DNA from: Methylobacter luteus IMV-B-3098
GTDB lineage: Bacteria > Pseudomonadota > Gammaproteobacteria > Methylococcales > Methylomonadaceae
Assembly (NCBI RefSeq): GCF_000427625.1
Contig: NZ_KE386569.1
Span: forward strand, 1,078,216 to 1,142,215
Direction of reading: 5' to 3'
Length of the DNA: 64,000 nt
The translations under genes were made by a program, and so were the position numbers. The notes under the pieces were generated by a model, which searched no databases, was not told the DNA's origin, and saw nothing but the letters and a program-made list of their open reading frames with translations. Below, one piece after another: positions 8,849 to 16,932 of the stretch. Positions within the stretch are counted from its first letter, which is position 1; each line of letters begins with the position of its first letter.

Positions 8849-9784
8849 CTATAGCTGATTGATCAGCCGCAATTCATGAGGATAGGGCGACATGTAATAG
8901 GAATCGTCAATATAAGGGTCGGGCGCCTTGCGGAAATGGTGCCTCAGCAATGTCAACGGCACAATCAGCGGCACTTCGCCCTGGCGGTAACGTTCAATGA
9001 TTTCGCAAAGCTCGGCCTTGTCATCGGCGCTTAACTCTTTTTTCAGATAGCCCTGGATGTGCTGGAGAACATTGACATGATTGCCGCGGCTGGCGACTTT
9101 TCTGAGCATCGTCATCAACAGCAGGCTATACCGGTCGGCAACCTGTTCGATATTATCCTGGGCTGCGCCGGCTGTTAATTGGCCCAGTTCCTGGTAGTCG
9201 CCGTGGCTCATGATGATCAGCTTATGCCGGGCGTGAAAACGGGTCAGATTGCGTACCGTCAACCCTTCTTCCAGCATTAGCTTCCAGCGGTACAGCACAT
9301 AGACGCGCTGAATGAAGTTCTCGCGCAGGCCGGCATCGCCTAACCGACCTTCTTCCTCTACCGGCAGCAGCGGATTGTTGCGCATCATGATCTCGGCATA
9401 AATGCCGATGCCGTCCCGCTTGGGGATATTGTCGGAATAAACCTTGACCCGCTCCATGCCGCAGCTCGGCGAATCCTTTTTCAGGATATAGCCGCATAGA
9501 TCGGCATGTTGCGCTTTCAGTCGTTCGGCATGGCTGCGCAGCCGCTCCGTTACGTCGATCTCAGGGTCTTTAACGCCGATACAGCGCACCTCGCCATTGA
9601 CCTTGACCAGATGGATAGTCGGGCGCGGTATGCCGAGGCCGATTTCAACTTCCGGGCAGAACGGCCGGAAATCGAAATACTCGCCGAGCGTGCCGGTGAT
9701 ATAGGCATCATGCTTATGGCTGCCGTCATAACGGACATTTTGACCAAGTAAACAACTGCTGATACCGATGGGGATTTTTTTCAT
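8849..9784 (-). CDS. DUF523-DUF1722 protein (TudS-like desulfidase fused to YbgA domain)
   Basis: 311 residues. The N-terminal DUF523 domain (about 4-150) carries three conserved Cys: C11 (SSCLLG), C43 (PFCPEV) and C108 (PSCGM). In the characterised homologue TudS these ligate a [4Fe-4S] cluster that removes sulfur from thiouracil. The C-terminal DUF1722 (YbgA) domain (about 190-305; FHARHKLIIMSH, FRKAPDPYIDDSYYMSPYP) is of unknown function. DUF523-DUF1722 fusions are frequent in proteobacteria. A role in clearing thiolated bases is inferred from the first domain only. It heads a two-gene unit with the SDR gene. Confidence 0.85.
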   Translation of the reverse strand: MKKIPIGISSCLLGQNVRYDGSHKHDAYITGTLGEYFDFRPFCPEVEIGLGIPRPTIHLVKVNGEVRCIGVKDPEIDVTERLRSHAERLKAQHADLCGYILKKDSPSCGMERVKVYSDNIPKRDGIGIYAEIMMRNNPLLPVEEEGRLGDAGLRENFIQRVYVLYRWKLMLEEGLTVRNLTRFHARHKLIIMSHGDYQELGQLTAGAAQDNIEQVADRYSLLLMTMLRKVASRGNHVNVLQHIQGYLKKELSADDKAELCEIIERYRQGEVPLIVPLTLLRHHFRKAPDPYIDDSYYMSPYPHELRLINQL

Positions 9785-9846
9785 AATATATCAATAGAGT
9801 AAGCTTGGTTGGCGCACGGCATAACCCTGATTTGCGGTGCCTAGTG

Positions 9847-10296
9847 TTAATCACACCATTGAAATTCGCAAGGGACGCCATCATTGTTACCGTCCGTGTG
9901 CTGATTTGGGCAGTTTTCAAGAAAAAAAGTTGCTTCTTCGCATGAAGTCATTTGCGAGCAGTGATCCCTGCCATCACAGCTGAATTTATTATTTTTTGCC
10001 GGCTTGCTCGAGACTGGATGGCTTACGCTTTCAATCGCTGCTTGAGGAGCAGGTTGCTCGGCGGGTTTATCCGGTAAAGGAAGGGATCTGACAGCATTGA
10101 GACGGGCATCTTCTTTCGGCGCGGTTCTGACCTTTAGTTCCATGGTCCAGTCCGAGTCTTTATCGACTGAAAATTGCTGTGCGTCCTGAGCGCACACCGA
10201 GTTGGAGTAGATCGTTTTGCCGTTTACGACGCATTTATAAGCGGCAGTGGCATTCAGGCTGAATAGCGATAATGTGATTGTCAGTAATAATTTCAT
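9847..10296 (-). CDS. Exported DUF4124 protein with C-terminal Excalibur domain
   Basis: 149 residues. A signal peptide (LLLTITLSLFSLNATA) is followed by a DUF4124-like stretch with paired Cys (AYKCVVNGKTIYSNSVC) and, after a variable Pro/Ala linker, an Excalibur calcium-binding domain (about 104-148: CDGRDHCSQMTSCEEATFFL, then HTDGNNDGVPCEFQWC). The DxDxDG-like loop TDGNNDGVPCE is the family's calcium site. It should act in the periplasm; the partner is unknown. It is the second DUF4124 protein in the window, after the one at 535-984, and follows fbp on the same strand. Confidence 0.85.
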   Translation of the reverse strand: MKLLLTITLSLFSLNATAAYKCVVNGKTIYSNSVCAQDAQQFSVDKDSDWTMELKVRTAPKEDARLNAVRSLPLPDKPAEQPAPQAAIESVSHPVSSKPAKNNKFSCDGRDHCSQMTSCEEATFFLENCPNQHTDGNNDGVPCEFQWCD

Positions 10297-10347
10297 TTTT
10301 GTTTTTAGTTAGAGATGATGGCGACAAGCACCGAGTTTGATTATTTT

Positions 10348-11352
10348 TCAGCCTTGCCGATGATATTTCACAATCCGGTCAACTTCGCTTTTCGATCCTA
10401 AAATCACGGGCACGCGTTGATGCAGGTCTGTCGGTTTGATGTCGAGTATGCGCTCCCGTCCGGTCGAGCAGACGCCGCCCGCTTGCTCGATAATAAAGCC
10501 GACCGGATTGGCTTCGTACATCAGGCGCAGTTTGCCGGGTTTGGACGGATCTCGCATATCCAGCGGGTACAGAAAGACGCCGCCGCGCGTCAGAATCCGG
10601 TAGACCTCGGCAACCAGCGATGCGACCCAGCGCATGTTGAAGTTTTTTCCGCGCGGACCTTCCTTGCCCTGCAGGCACTCATCGATGTACTGCTGCACAG
10701 GTGCTTCCCAGAAACGCTGGTTGGATATGTTGATGGCGAATTCACTGGTTTCATCGGGAATGGTCATGTTCGGATGCGTCAGGATGAATTCGCCGATATC
10801 CTGATCGAGCGTGAAGCCGTTGACGCCGTGCCCAGTCGTCAGAATCATCATGGTCGACGGACCGTAGAGCACGAAGCCGGCGCATACCTGATCGCAGCCT
10901 TTTTGCAGGAAATCCTCCAATGTCGGATCGATGCCTTCCCGGCAGCGCAGTATCGAGAAAATAGTGCCGACGGTCAGATTGATGTCAATGTTTGAAGAGC
11001 CGTCCAGCGGATCGAACAAGGCTAGGTATTTGCCTTTAGGGTATTGGTCAGGGATCTTGATGATATCGTCGACTTCTTCCGATGCCATGCCGGCCAGATG
11101 ACCGGTCCAATTCAGCGCATTGATCATGATATCGTTGGTGATGATGTCCATTTTCTTTTGCACTTCGCCCTGCACATTCTCGGATTCGGCGCTGCCCAGC
11201 ACGCCGATCAGGTCGCCTTGATTGACGAGATGCGATATTTTCTTGCACGCGGTCACGATATCGTTGAGCAGCAACGTGAATGTGCCTGATACGCCTGGCA
11301 ACTCGCGCTGCTGTTCGATGATGAACTGAGTCAGAGTGATACGATTGGCCAT
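10348..11352 (-). CDS. fbp: Class 1 fructose-1,6-bisphosphatase
   Basis: 334 residues, the normal length. It hydrolyses fructose 1,6-bisphosphate to fructose 6-phosphate in gluconeogenesis and the Calvin or ribulose-monophosphate cycles. The signature [20 protein letters not shown] (about 111-130) supplies metal and phosphate ligands, and [19 protein letters not shown] near the C-terminus is the conserved substrate-binding segment. No AMP-site anomalies are obvious. It is cytoplasmic and lies downstream of the tautomerase gene on the same strand with a palindrome in between, so it may have its own promoter. Confidence 0.97.
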   Translation of the reverse strand: MANRITLTQFIIEQQRELPGVSGTFTLLLNDIVTACKKISHLVNQGDLIGVLGSAESENVQGEVQKKMDIITNDIMINALNWTGHLAGMASEEVDDIIKIPDQYPKGKYLALFDPLDGSSNIDINLTVGTIFSILRCREGIDPTLEDFLQKGCDQVCAGFVLYGPSTMMILTTGHGVNGFTLDQDIGEFILTHPNMTIPDETSEFAINISNQRFWEAPVQQYIDECLQGKEGPRGKNFNMRWVASLVAEVYRILTRGGVFLYPLDMRDPSKPGKLRLMYEANPVGFIIEQAGGVCSTGRERILDIKPTDLHQRVPVILGSKSEVDRIVKYHRQG

Positions 11353-11388
11353 GTTTTATACCTCTATTAGTGCGTTGTTCTTTATGGT

Positions 11389-11406
11389 CTGGTTCGGCCG
11401 AACCAG
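11389..11406. repeat. 18-bp perfect palindrome upstream of fbp
   Basis: The sequence CTGGTTCGGCCGAACCAG is a perfect palindrome in the 63-base gap between the tautomerase stop and the fbp start. It has no T-run on either side, so it is more likely an operator or mRNA hairpin than a terminator. It sits about 35 bases before the fbp start codon. Confidence 0.5.
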
Positions 11407-11415
11407 GCCGGTTAA

Positions 11416-11763
11416 CTAGCCGAAGGTCGAGCCATTCCAGCCCCAGTACTCGGCCGGGCAGTTGCTTAACTCGATATAGACGCGATCCGACGGGATCTGT
11501 AGCGTATCGTTCAGCAACCGGCACAGTGAAGACGAGATGGCTTTGGCCTGCGCCGTCGTCAGGCCGATGCTCTTGCATTCAACATAAGCCACTGGCTGAT
11601 TATTGCCTGCGAAAAGCATGGCTTTTCCACCTTCGACTTGCACCATGACATAGCGTTCCGGCTTGCCGGTTTGTTGCGCCATCAATTTTGACAGTTGATC
11701 CAGCAATTGCGGCGATTGTTCATCAGGGATGGATTCGGTGGTGCTTAGTTTTAAATAAGGCAT
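11416..11763 (-). CDS. MIF-like phenylpyruvate tautomerase family protein
   Basis: 115 residues, the usual size of macrophage-migration-inhibitory-factor homologues. The catalytic Pro2 follows the initiator Met (MPYLKLST), and the family features VMVQVEGG (about 40-47), ECKSIGLT and RVYIELSNCPAEYWGWNGSTFG at the end are present. Family members form trimers and tautomerise phenylpyruvate-type keto acids in vitro; the role in bacteria is uncertain. It is upstream of fbp on the same strand. Confidence 0.88.
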   Translation of the reverse strand: MPYLKLSTTESIPDEQSPQLLDQLSKLMAQQTGKPERYVMVQVEGGKAMLFAGNNQPVAYVECKSIGLTTAQAKAISSSLCRLLNDTLQIPSDRVYIELSNCPAEYWGWNGSTFG

Positions 11764-11907
11764 GGCTTTATCTCCGAATAAGGATGCGTTTTGAATCGGG
11801 TTAAAGTTTATCGTAAAAAGTTGATTAGTGAAGATGATTCACAATCCGCCTGGTTTTTGTGTCTGATAAATGAGATGCTCTCTTGTACGCTAGCGATAGG
11901 CAAAACG

Positions 11908-12348
11908 ATGACCATTAAATCTCTTTTATATACGGGTTTTATTACGATGACTTTAATTACTGCCAGCCATTCCAGTGCATCCGAGAAAAAACTGGCCCTA
12001 TGCCCAAACAGTCCGAACTGCGTTTCGAGCCAGGCCGCGGATGAGGAGCATTTTATCGCCCCGTTTAAAATTATCGGCAAGGCGGAAGATGCCTGGACGG
12101 CAATGAAGCAGGCGCTTGTCAGTCAAAACCGCACTGTTATTACCGAAGAAACGGAGGATGCGCTGCACGCGCAGGCGACCAGTCTGGTTTTTCGTTTTGT
12201 TGATGATATCGACGCCATACTCGATGCCAAGGCCGGGCTGATTCATGTTCGTTCCGCATCACGCGTCGGTTACAGCGATCTGGGCGTCAACCGCAGGCGT
12301 ATGGAGGCTCTGCGGCTTGCGTTGCGGAATGTCGGAGTTATTGAGTGA
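11908..12348 (+). CDS. Exported DUF1499 family protein
   Basis: 146 residues from the ATG at 11908, chosen over an upstream in-frame ATG at 11791 because it immediately precedes a signal-peptide-like stretch (LLYTGFITMTLITASHSSA) and has an AGG about 7 bases upstream. The DUF1499 domain follows: LALCPNSPNCVSSQA, then the DD region and RSASRVGYSDLGVNRRRMEAL at the C-terminus, which is the family's hallmark. Function is unknown. It is convergent with the next gene. Confidence 0.82.
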   Translation: MTIKSLLYTGFITMTLITASHSSASEKKLALCPNSPNCVSSQAADEEHFIAPFKIIGKAEDAWTAMKQALVSQNRTVITEETEDALHAQATSLVFRFVDDIDAILDAKAGLIHVRSASRVGYSDLGVNRRRMEALRLALRNVGVIE

Positions 12349-12365
12349 GTTCCGGAATTGTCCCT

Positions 12366-13283
12366 TCAGGTTTTCAGCATCTCTTGCTTTATTAGCGCCT
12401 GCTTCAATGCCGAAACCAGATCAGGGTATTGAAACTCGAAGCCTTGCGCCAGCAGTCGCTCGGGTATGATGCGCTGGCTGCCTAATACCAGTTCCGACAT
12501 TTCGCCGAGCAAGGTTTTTAACAGCCGGGCCGGAACCGGAAGCAGGGCGGGGCGGTTCAGGCAGTATGCCAGCGTTTGCGTAAACTCGCGATTGGTGACC
12601 GGGTTGGGAGCGGTTGCATTATAAGCTCCCTGCATGGAATGATCGCTGATCATGGCCTGGGCAATCGCGATCCAGTCCTCGCGATGTATCCAGGACATCC
12701 ATTGCCGACCGCTGCCCAGGCGGCCGCCCAGCCCTAAGCGGAAAGGCAGCAGCATGCGCTTCAGCAAACCGCCGTCTCCGGCTATGACCAGACCGGTTCT
12801 GATCAGACAGACTCTGACCCCGAACTGTTCGGCTTTTTGGGCTGCCTGTTCCCAATCGGCGCAAAGCTGGTGCGAGAAGTCCGGGCGCGGCGCCGATTGT
12901 TCGGTTAAGACGGCATCGCCTTGATCGCCATAGTAACCGACCGCCGAACCGCTGATCAGCAGATCCGGTTTGGCTGCCATGCGTTCGATGCTGTCAACGA
13001 GCTGTTCGGTCAGGTTGATGCGGCTGTCCCGGATCAGTTTTTTTCTGGCTGCGGTCCAGCGAGCGTCAAAAATGGGTTCGCCAGCCAGATTGATGATGAC
13101 TTGGTAGGCGTCTTCGGCTTTAAGCAGTTTAAGATCTCCCAGTGCGTTTACACCGGGACCGCAGATTGCGGCGACTTTGTCGGGGTTGCGGCTTAAAACG
13201 GTGACAATATAACCCAGTCGGCTCAGGTGTTGCGCCAATGCATGGCCGATAAAGCCGGTTCCGCCTGTGATCAATACATTCAT
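12366..13283 (-). CDS. TIGR01777-family NAD(P)-binding epimerase (YfcH-like)
   Basis: 305 residues. The N-terminal Rossmann motif VLITGGTGFIGHALAQHL is followed by the family's INLAGEPIFDARWT, SGSAVGYYGDQGD (containing the catalytic Tyr) and a C-terminal DUF1731-like segment (ELVLGSQRIIPERLLAQGFEF). This matches the YfcH / TIGR01777 group of atypical SDR proteins, related to the plastid division factor GC1/SulA but without a known substrate. Cytoplasmic. It converges with the DUF1499 gene, 18 bases between stops. Confidence 0.88.
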   Translation of the reverse strand: MNVLITGGTGFIGHALAQHLSRLGYIVTVLSRNPDKVAAICGPGVNALGDLKLLKAEDAYQVIINLAGEPIFDARWTAARKKLIRDSRINLTEQLVDSIERMAAKPDLLISGSAVGYYGDQGDAVLTEQSAPRPDFSHQLCADWEQAAQKAEQFGVRVCLIRTGLVIAGDGGLLKRMLLPFRLGLGGRLGSGRQWMSWIHREDWIAIAQAMISDHSMQGAYNATAPNPVTNREFTQTLAYCLNRPALLPVPARLLKTLLGEMSELVLGSQRIIPERLLAQGFEFQYPDLVSALKQALIKQEMLKT

Positions 13284-13469
13284 GGTCCTGCCCTCATTGT
13301 GTTTTTTCTAATAGAGCCGATACTGCCGGATAAGTTGTCTATTCTTTTTTTGGAATAATTGCTTCTTCAGAAGGTTATGAGCTGAGGATTTTTTATCTTA
13401 AACAAGAGTCAAATTTACTAAGTAGCATTGAGCGTCCGCTTAATTGGTTCGTCTTGTTTGTTATGTTCT

Positions 13470-13541
13470 TGACTTTAAAGAACTTTAAACGATCCTCCTC
13501 GGTAAACCCTCCTTGGCGGTCTAAGAGGAGGGTCTTTTTTT
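13470..13541 (+). ncRNA. Candidate small RNA with CCUCCU motifs
   Basis: No plus-strand gene ends near the strong terminator at 13506-13541; the preceding gene is on the minus strand and ends far away. The region therefore may encode a short independent RNA. Two adjacent repeats of the form YCCTCCTYGG (about 13493-13516) place anti-Shine-Dalgarno-like CCTCCT elements just before and inside the terminator stem. A TTGACT hexamer at 13470 is a possible -35 box, but no good -10 is evident. The extent is a guess. Confidence 0.35.
13506..13541 (+). terminator. Strong Rho-independent terminator
   Basis: An 8-bp perfect stem (ACCCTCCT at 13506-13513 with AGGAGGGT at 13526-13533), a 12-base loop, and then CTTTTTTT. 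The polarity of the T-run shows it terminates plus-strand transcription. Confidence 0.8.
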
Positions 13542-13562
13542 ACTTGATGAATGACGAAGCAA

Positions 13563-13973
13563 ATGAGTAAAGATATGACATCAAAAGTATTTCAAGGCTT
13601 AAAATTTCTTCTTATTGCGAACTTTTTCTTTCCGTTATTGGGTTAGTGATAGGCAGTCTATCGTCAGCATCAGGCAGTGATGCAATTTTTGAATTTAATC
13701 CGGAGCTTTATATAATCCCTTGCTCAATAACCTGCGCAATTATGATGATATGTCTGGTTTTTCTGAAATAGGCGTATGCATTACTGTTTTTTATAAAAGA
13801 TTTCAAGCGATCATTTTGACCGGTTTTTTCCTGATTTTAATCACGGGTCATTGAAATTTTACAGGCAGATAAATGAGGTGCCGATTGATCCGAATTACCC
13901 TCTGTTTTTACTGTATATTGGTATATCGCATATTCTGTTTGTCATGCTGGCGAATATAGAAAAACTTTTGTAA
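13563..13973 (+). pseudogene. Frameshifted small membrane protein gene
   Basis: Four consecutive reading-frame blocks join into one plausible protein of about 135 residues: MSKDMTSKVFQGLKFLLIA (frame from 13563), then a block containing VIGLVIGSLSSASG and IIPCSITCAIMMICLVFL to the stop at 13769, then ITVFYKRFQAIILTGFFLI to the stop at 13852, then EVPIDPNYPLFLLYIG to the stop at 13971. Each step is consistent with one lost base. The assembled product would have about four hydrophobic helices. It is not recognisable as a named family. Three disruptions in 410 bases argue for real decay rather than a single sequencing error. Confidence 0.5.
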
Positions 13974-14071
13974 ACCAGTAGCGCGAGATATCGAAGTAAC
14001 AGTTCGGGCGCTATCATTGAGCGCCATTGGCGGGCTTGAGATTATCCATCCTGGGTTATTCGGATATTTGT

Positions 14072-15004
14072 ATGAATCATCTGAAAACAAAGACACGCAT
14101 CCGGCAAAATGCACAACGTGTTTTAGGGCTGTTTTATCTGTTGGCGCTGACGGCATGTGCCGAGTCTGCTTTGTTTGCAGTAAATTCACTGGCCCGGACC
14201 GATAACTTTGTTGCTATTGAAGATATTGCTTATGGCGAACATTCGCTGAACCGTCTCGATATTTATCTGCCCGGCCAGGGTCAGGCTTTGCATGCCACGG
14301 TTGTCTTTTTTTACGGCGGTTGCTGGGGCGGATGTGAGACCAAAGACAAGGAGTATTATCTGTTTGTCGCCCAGGCTTTAACATCACACGGTTATGCGAT
14401 CGTCATACCGGATTACCGCCGTTATCCGGAAGTCAGATTCGATCAGATCATCAATGATGCCAGGCGGTCTGTCGAATGGGTCAAGGCGCATGGCGCTGAA
14501 TACGGAGCGGATTCCGGAAATATTTTCCTGATGGGGCATTCGGCCGGCGCGCATCTGGCGGCCATGCTGACGCTTAATGAGGACTATTTGCGGCCTGAAA
14601 CCTATCAGGGTATAAAAGGATTTATCGGTCTGGCGGGCCCTTACGACTTTTTACCCCTTACAGAAGCCTATCAAAAAGAGATTTTTGGACCCGAAGAGAA
14701 ATATCCGGCCTCCCAGCCAGTCAACTTCGTTCAAGGTACTGAGCCTCCCTTGCTTTTGCTGTACGGCAACAATGATGAAACAGTAAAGCCAATCAACATC
14801 AAAAGCCTGAGCCACAAAGTCAGGGATGCGGCAGGTTGCGTGGAAACGCGGCTATATGATGATCTTGATCATATTGATCTGTTGGCGGCGCTGGCATTGC
14901 CGCTACAGGATAGCAAGCCGGTTTTATCCGATATTATTGCATTTCTGGATTATTACACCCAGTGGCAAACATCCTGTAAGGCGTTATTAACCAGAATGCA
15001 TTAA
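14072..15004 (+). CDS. Lipoprotein alpha/beta hydrolase (esterase/lipase-like)
   Basis: 310 residues from the ATG at 14072, chosen because it places a signal peptide and lipobox (LLALTAC, Cys29) correctly; an upstream in-frame ATG exists at 14027. The alpha/beta-hydrolase core shows an oxyanion-hole segment YGGCWGG, nucleophile Ser157 in GHSAGA, an acid in LLYGNNDETV and a His in LDHIDLL, the order seen in BD-FAE/carboxylesterase-type enzymes. It should be membrane-anchored and act on an ester or peptide substrate in the periplasm. The substrate is unknown. It follows the decayed membrane gene by about 100 bases. Confidence 0.82.
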   Translation: MNHLKTKTRIRQNAQRVLGLFYLLALTACAESALFAVNSLARTDNFVAIEDIAYGEHSLNRLDIYLPGQGQALHATVVFFYGGCWGGCETKDKEYYLFVAQALTSHGYAIVIPDYRRYPEVRFDQIINDARRSVEWVKAHGAEYGADSGNIFLMGHSAGAHLAAMLTLNEDYLRPETYQGIKGFIGLAGPYDFLPLTEAYQKEIFGPEEKYPASQPVNFVQGTEPPLLLLYGNNDETVKPINIKSLSHKVRDAAGCVETRLYDDLDHIDLLAALALPLQDSKPVLSDIIAFLDYYTQWQTSCKALLTRMH

Positions 15005-15310
15005 ATCTCTTGTTAATCTAATCAAACTATAATTCCTGATAGGAGTCAGCCGATATTAAGCCGATATCGATATTGTTTTTTTATCTGATCTCATATTTAT
15101 CAGCCAAGCTGTATTTTAAAGAACTCTGAGTCAAGCTATGCTTAAATCTTCCCGACATGATAGAATTTAAGCATTTATTAATCGGGACAGGATTTTTCTT
15201 CCTCTTCACTGATTTTTCAATCAGACTCTTTTTCGCCGTTCAGCATGCGTTAAGCCTGAAATTGAAAAAGTGATGTTATATTTGTTTTTGCGTTTGAGAA
15301 AATTATCAAA
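15005..15310. other. Intergenic region with two inverted repeats
   Basis: About 305 AT-rich bases. A 10-bp perfect inverted repeat (ATGCTTAAAT at 15138-15147 and ATTTAAGCAT at 15165-15174) could be an operator or hairpin. A small hairpin CTGATT/AATCAG around 15218-15233, followed within a few bases by CTTTTT, could be a weak plus-strand terminator for the esterase gene. No gene was recognised. The promoter for the L,D-transpeptidase gene should lie here. Confidence 0.4.
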
Positions 15311-16372
15311 ATGAAATTGCGTATATTATTTGCCTTGTCGATTGCATTATCAGTCGTCGGCGGCAAAGCCAATGCCACGACCTACAACTGGCCGGAAAAT
15401 CCCAATGATACTGTCATCACCGAATACCCTGACGGTGTGCCTTTAGCCCGGGCGGAGCAAGAGGAAACCTTGCTGGATATGGCTAGAAGGTTTAATTTGG
15501 GACAAATGGAAATAGTACGTCTGAATCCGGACGTTGATCGCTGGCATGTGAAAAGGGATGAAATTATTCGCATCTCCAACAGACGTGTTCTGCCGGATTC
15601 GCCGCACAAGGGCATTACACTGAATATCTCAGAGTATCGTATGTACTATTATCCGCCAGAGGTGTCCGGTATGCCCCGGCAGGTGATGTCGTTCGCGCAT
15701 GGCGTCGGCCGGCAGGACTGGAAGACGCCTCTGGGTGAGACGAAAGTTGCTCGCAAAGTTAAAGACCCTGTCTGGCATCCGCCTGAATCAATCAGGCGCG
15801 AACATGCGGCCAACGGCGATCCTCTGCCGGCAGCCGTGCCGGCTGGCCCGCATAACCCCTTGGGAGCCTATGCGCTGTATCTGGCACTGCCTGGTGAATA
15901 TCGCATACACGGCACCGATATCGATAAAATCTTCGGCATAGGCATGCAGATCACGCATGGTTGCGTGCGTATGTATCCTGAAGATATAGAGCAGCTATAC
16001 GGTATGGTGCCGGTGGGAACGCCCGTTTATATCGTCAAACAGCCTATCAAGGTGGGATGGCTGGATAATAAGCTCTACATAGAGGCACACCCTGATTTAG
16101 AAGGCGAGGAAATGACACGGGATCAGCGTTTTGAACTAGCGCTGAGTCTTATCCAGAAAGCCAATGATGGCGAAATACCCGAGTTTGACCAGCAAACGTT
16201 GAACGAAGCCCTCACTAAACTGGACGGCGATCCGATAGCAATCTACGAAAGATTGCCGCCTTTGCCCGGGGAAGAGGTTACAACCGCGCAGCAAGAGTCG
16301 GCTCAAACGCCCGCCAACAATCCGACTTTGACAAAATATTACCGCGGCCCTCAAAAACCGCCTGCATACTAA
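15311..16372 (+). CDS. Periplasmic L,D-transpeptidase (YbiS/ErfK family)
   Basis: 353 residues. The signal peptide (FALSIALSVVGGKANA) is followed by a LysM-like peptidoglycan-binding region (about 47-90; EETLLDMARRFNLGQMEIVR, LNPDVDRW) and the YkuD catalytic domain (about 102-246) with His200 (YRIHGT) and the active-site THGCVRM, Cys218. It should form 3-3 crosslinks or attach lipoproteins to meso-diaminopimelate in peptidoglycan. The C-terminal 100 residues are a non-conserved tail. All catalytic residues are present. A terminator-like hairpin follows at 16391. Confidence 0.93.
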   Translation: MKLRILFALSIALSVVGGKANATTYNWPENPNDTVITEYPDGVPLARAEQEETLLDMARRFNLGQMEIVRLNPDVDRWHVKRDEIIRISNRRVLPDSPHKGITLNISEYRMYYYPPEVSGMPRQVMSFAHGVGRQDWKTPLGETKVARKVKDPVWHPPESIRREHAANGDPLPAAVPAGPHNPLGAYALYLALPGEYRIHGTDIDKIFGIGMQITHGCVRMYPEDIEQLYGMVPVGTPVYIVKQPIKVGWLDNKLYIEAHPDLEGEEMTRDQRFELALSLIQKANDGEIPEFDQQTLNEALTKLDGDPIAIYERLPPLPGEEVTTAQQESAQTPANNPTLTKYYRGPQKPPAY

Positions 16373-16390
16373 CCATTATTTACAAATCAT

Positions 16391-16427
16391 GGCTATTCGG
16401 GGCGGCAGCGTAACGCACCGAATAGCC
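16391..16427 (+). terminator. Hairpin after L,D-transpeptidase gene
   Basis: A 10-bp perfect stem (GGCTATTCGG at 16391-16400 with CCGAATAGCC at 16418-16427) lies 18 bases after the stop codon. The following TGTTTCT is only a weak T-run, so termination may be partial, or the hairpin may mainly protect the mRNA end. Confidence 0.6.
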
Positions 16428-16932
16428 TGTTTCTAAAGTTGTCATTCAATGCCGTATGCGATTCCTGGTCCGATATTGATGTTCATTTCTTTCCCGCTTA
16501 ATACATAAGCTTATGTTCGGCAGAGTCGAGCAACCTGACATTGCGTGTAAATAGTATTCTTCAGGGTTAAAACGCGTGGTATTGACAAAATAAACAGCCA
16601 TACATCTACTTCTTGTTCTTATGACGAGTGTCGACATTATTACAACCAAAATGACCATTCAGATTTTAAGGGCAATGTTTATTGCAATGATACTTTTTGT
16701 ATAATCTGCAATAGATTGACTTAGTGTTTTTTAAAACGCCATTTCACCTCTGTCATCTGGTAAAGTCTCAGGCAATTTTTTATTTCTAAAGCCAGGATGG
16801 GCATTTGCAGCTCATTCTGAAAATCAGGATAAATAAAGTTCACGACTTTTATAAAGAAATCGCTATCATATCGCTCTAGCGGGAAGTGAGCGTAAGCTTG
16901 TTTATTAAATTATTTATTCTTATGAGGATTTC
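16428..16932. other. Long AT-rich intergenic region
   Basis: About 500 bases before the GH17 gene. The only curiosity is a 14-codon minus-strand frame at 16442-16486 (MNINIGPGIAYGIE) with a GGAAAG just upstream. The 70-codon minus frame at 16446-16658 shows no family resemblance. The region just before 16933 has GAGG six bases from the ATG. No RNA gene was recognised. Confidence 0.4.

Noticed and set aside
16446-16658. 70-codon minus-strand frame
   Set aside because: Basic, non-conserved composition with no ribosome binding site.
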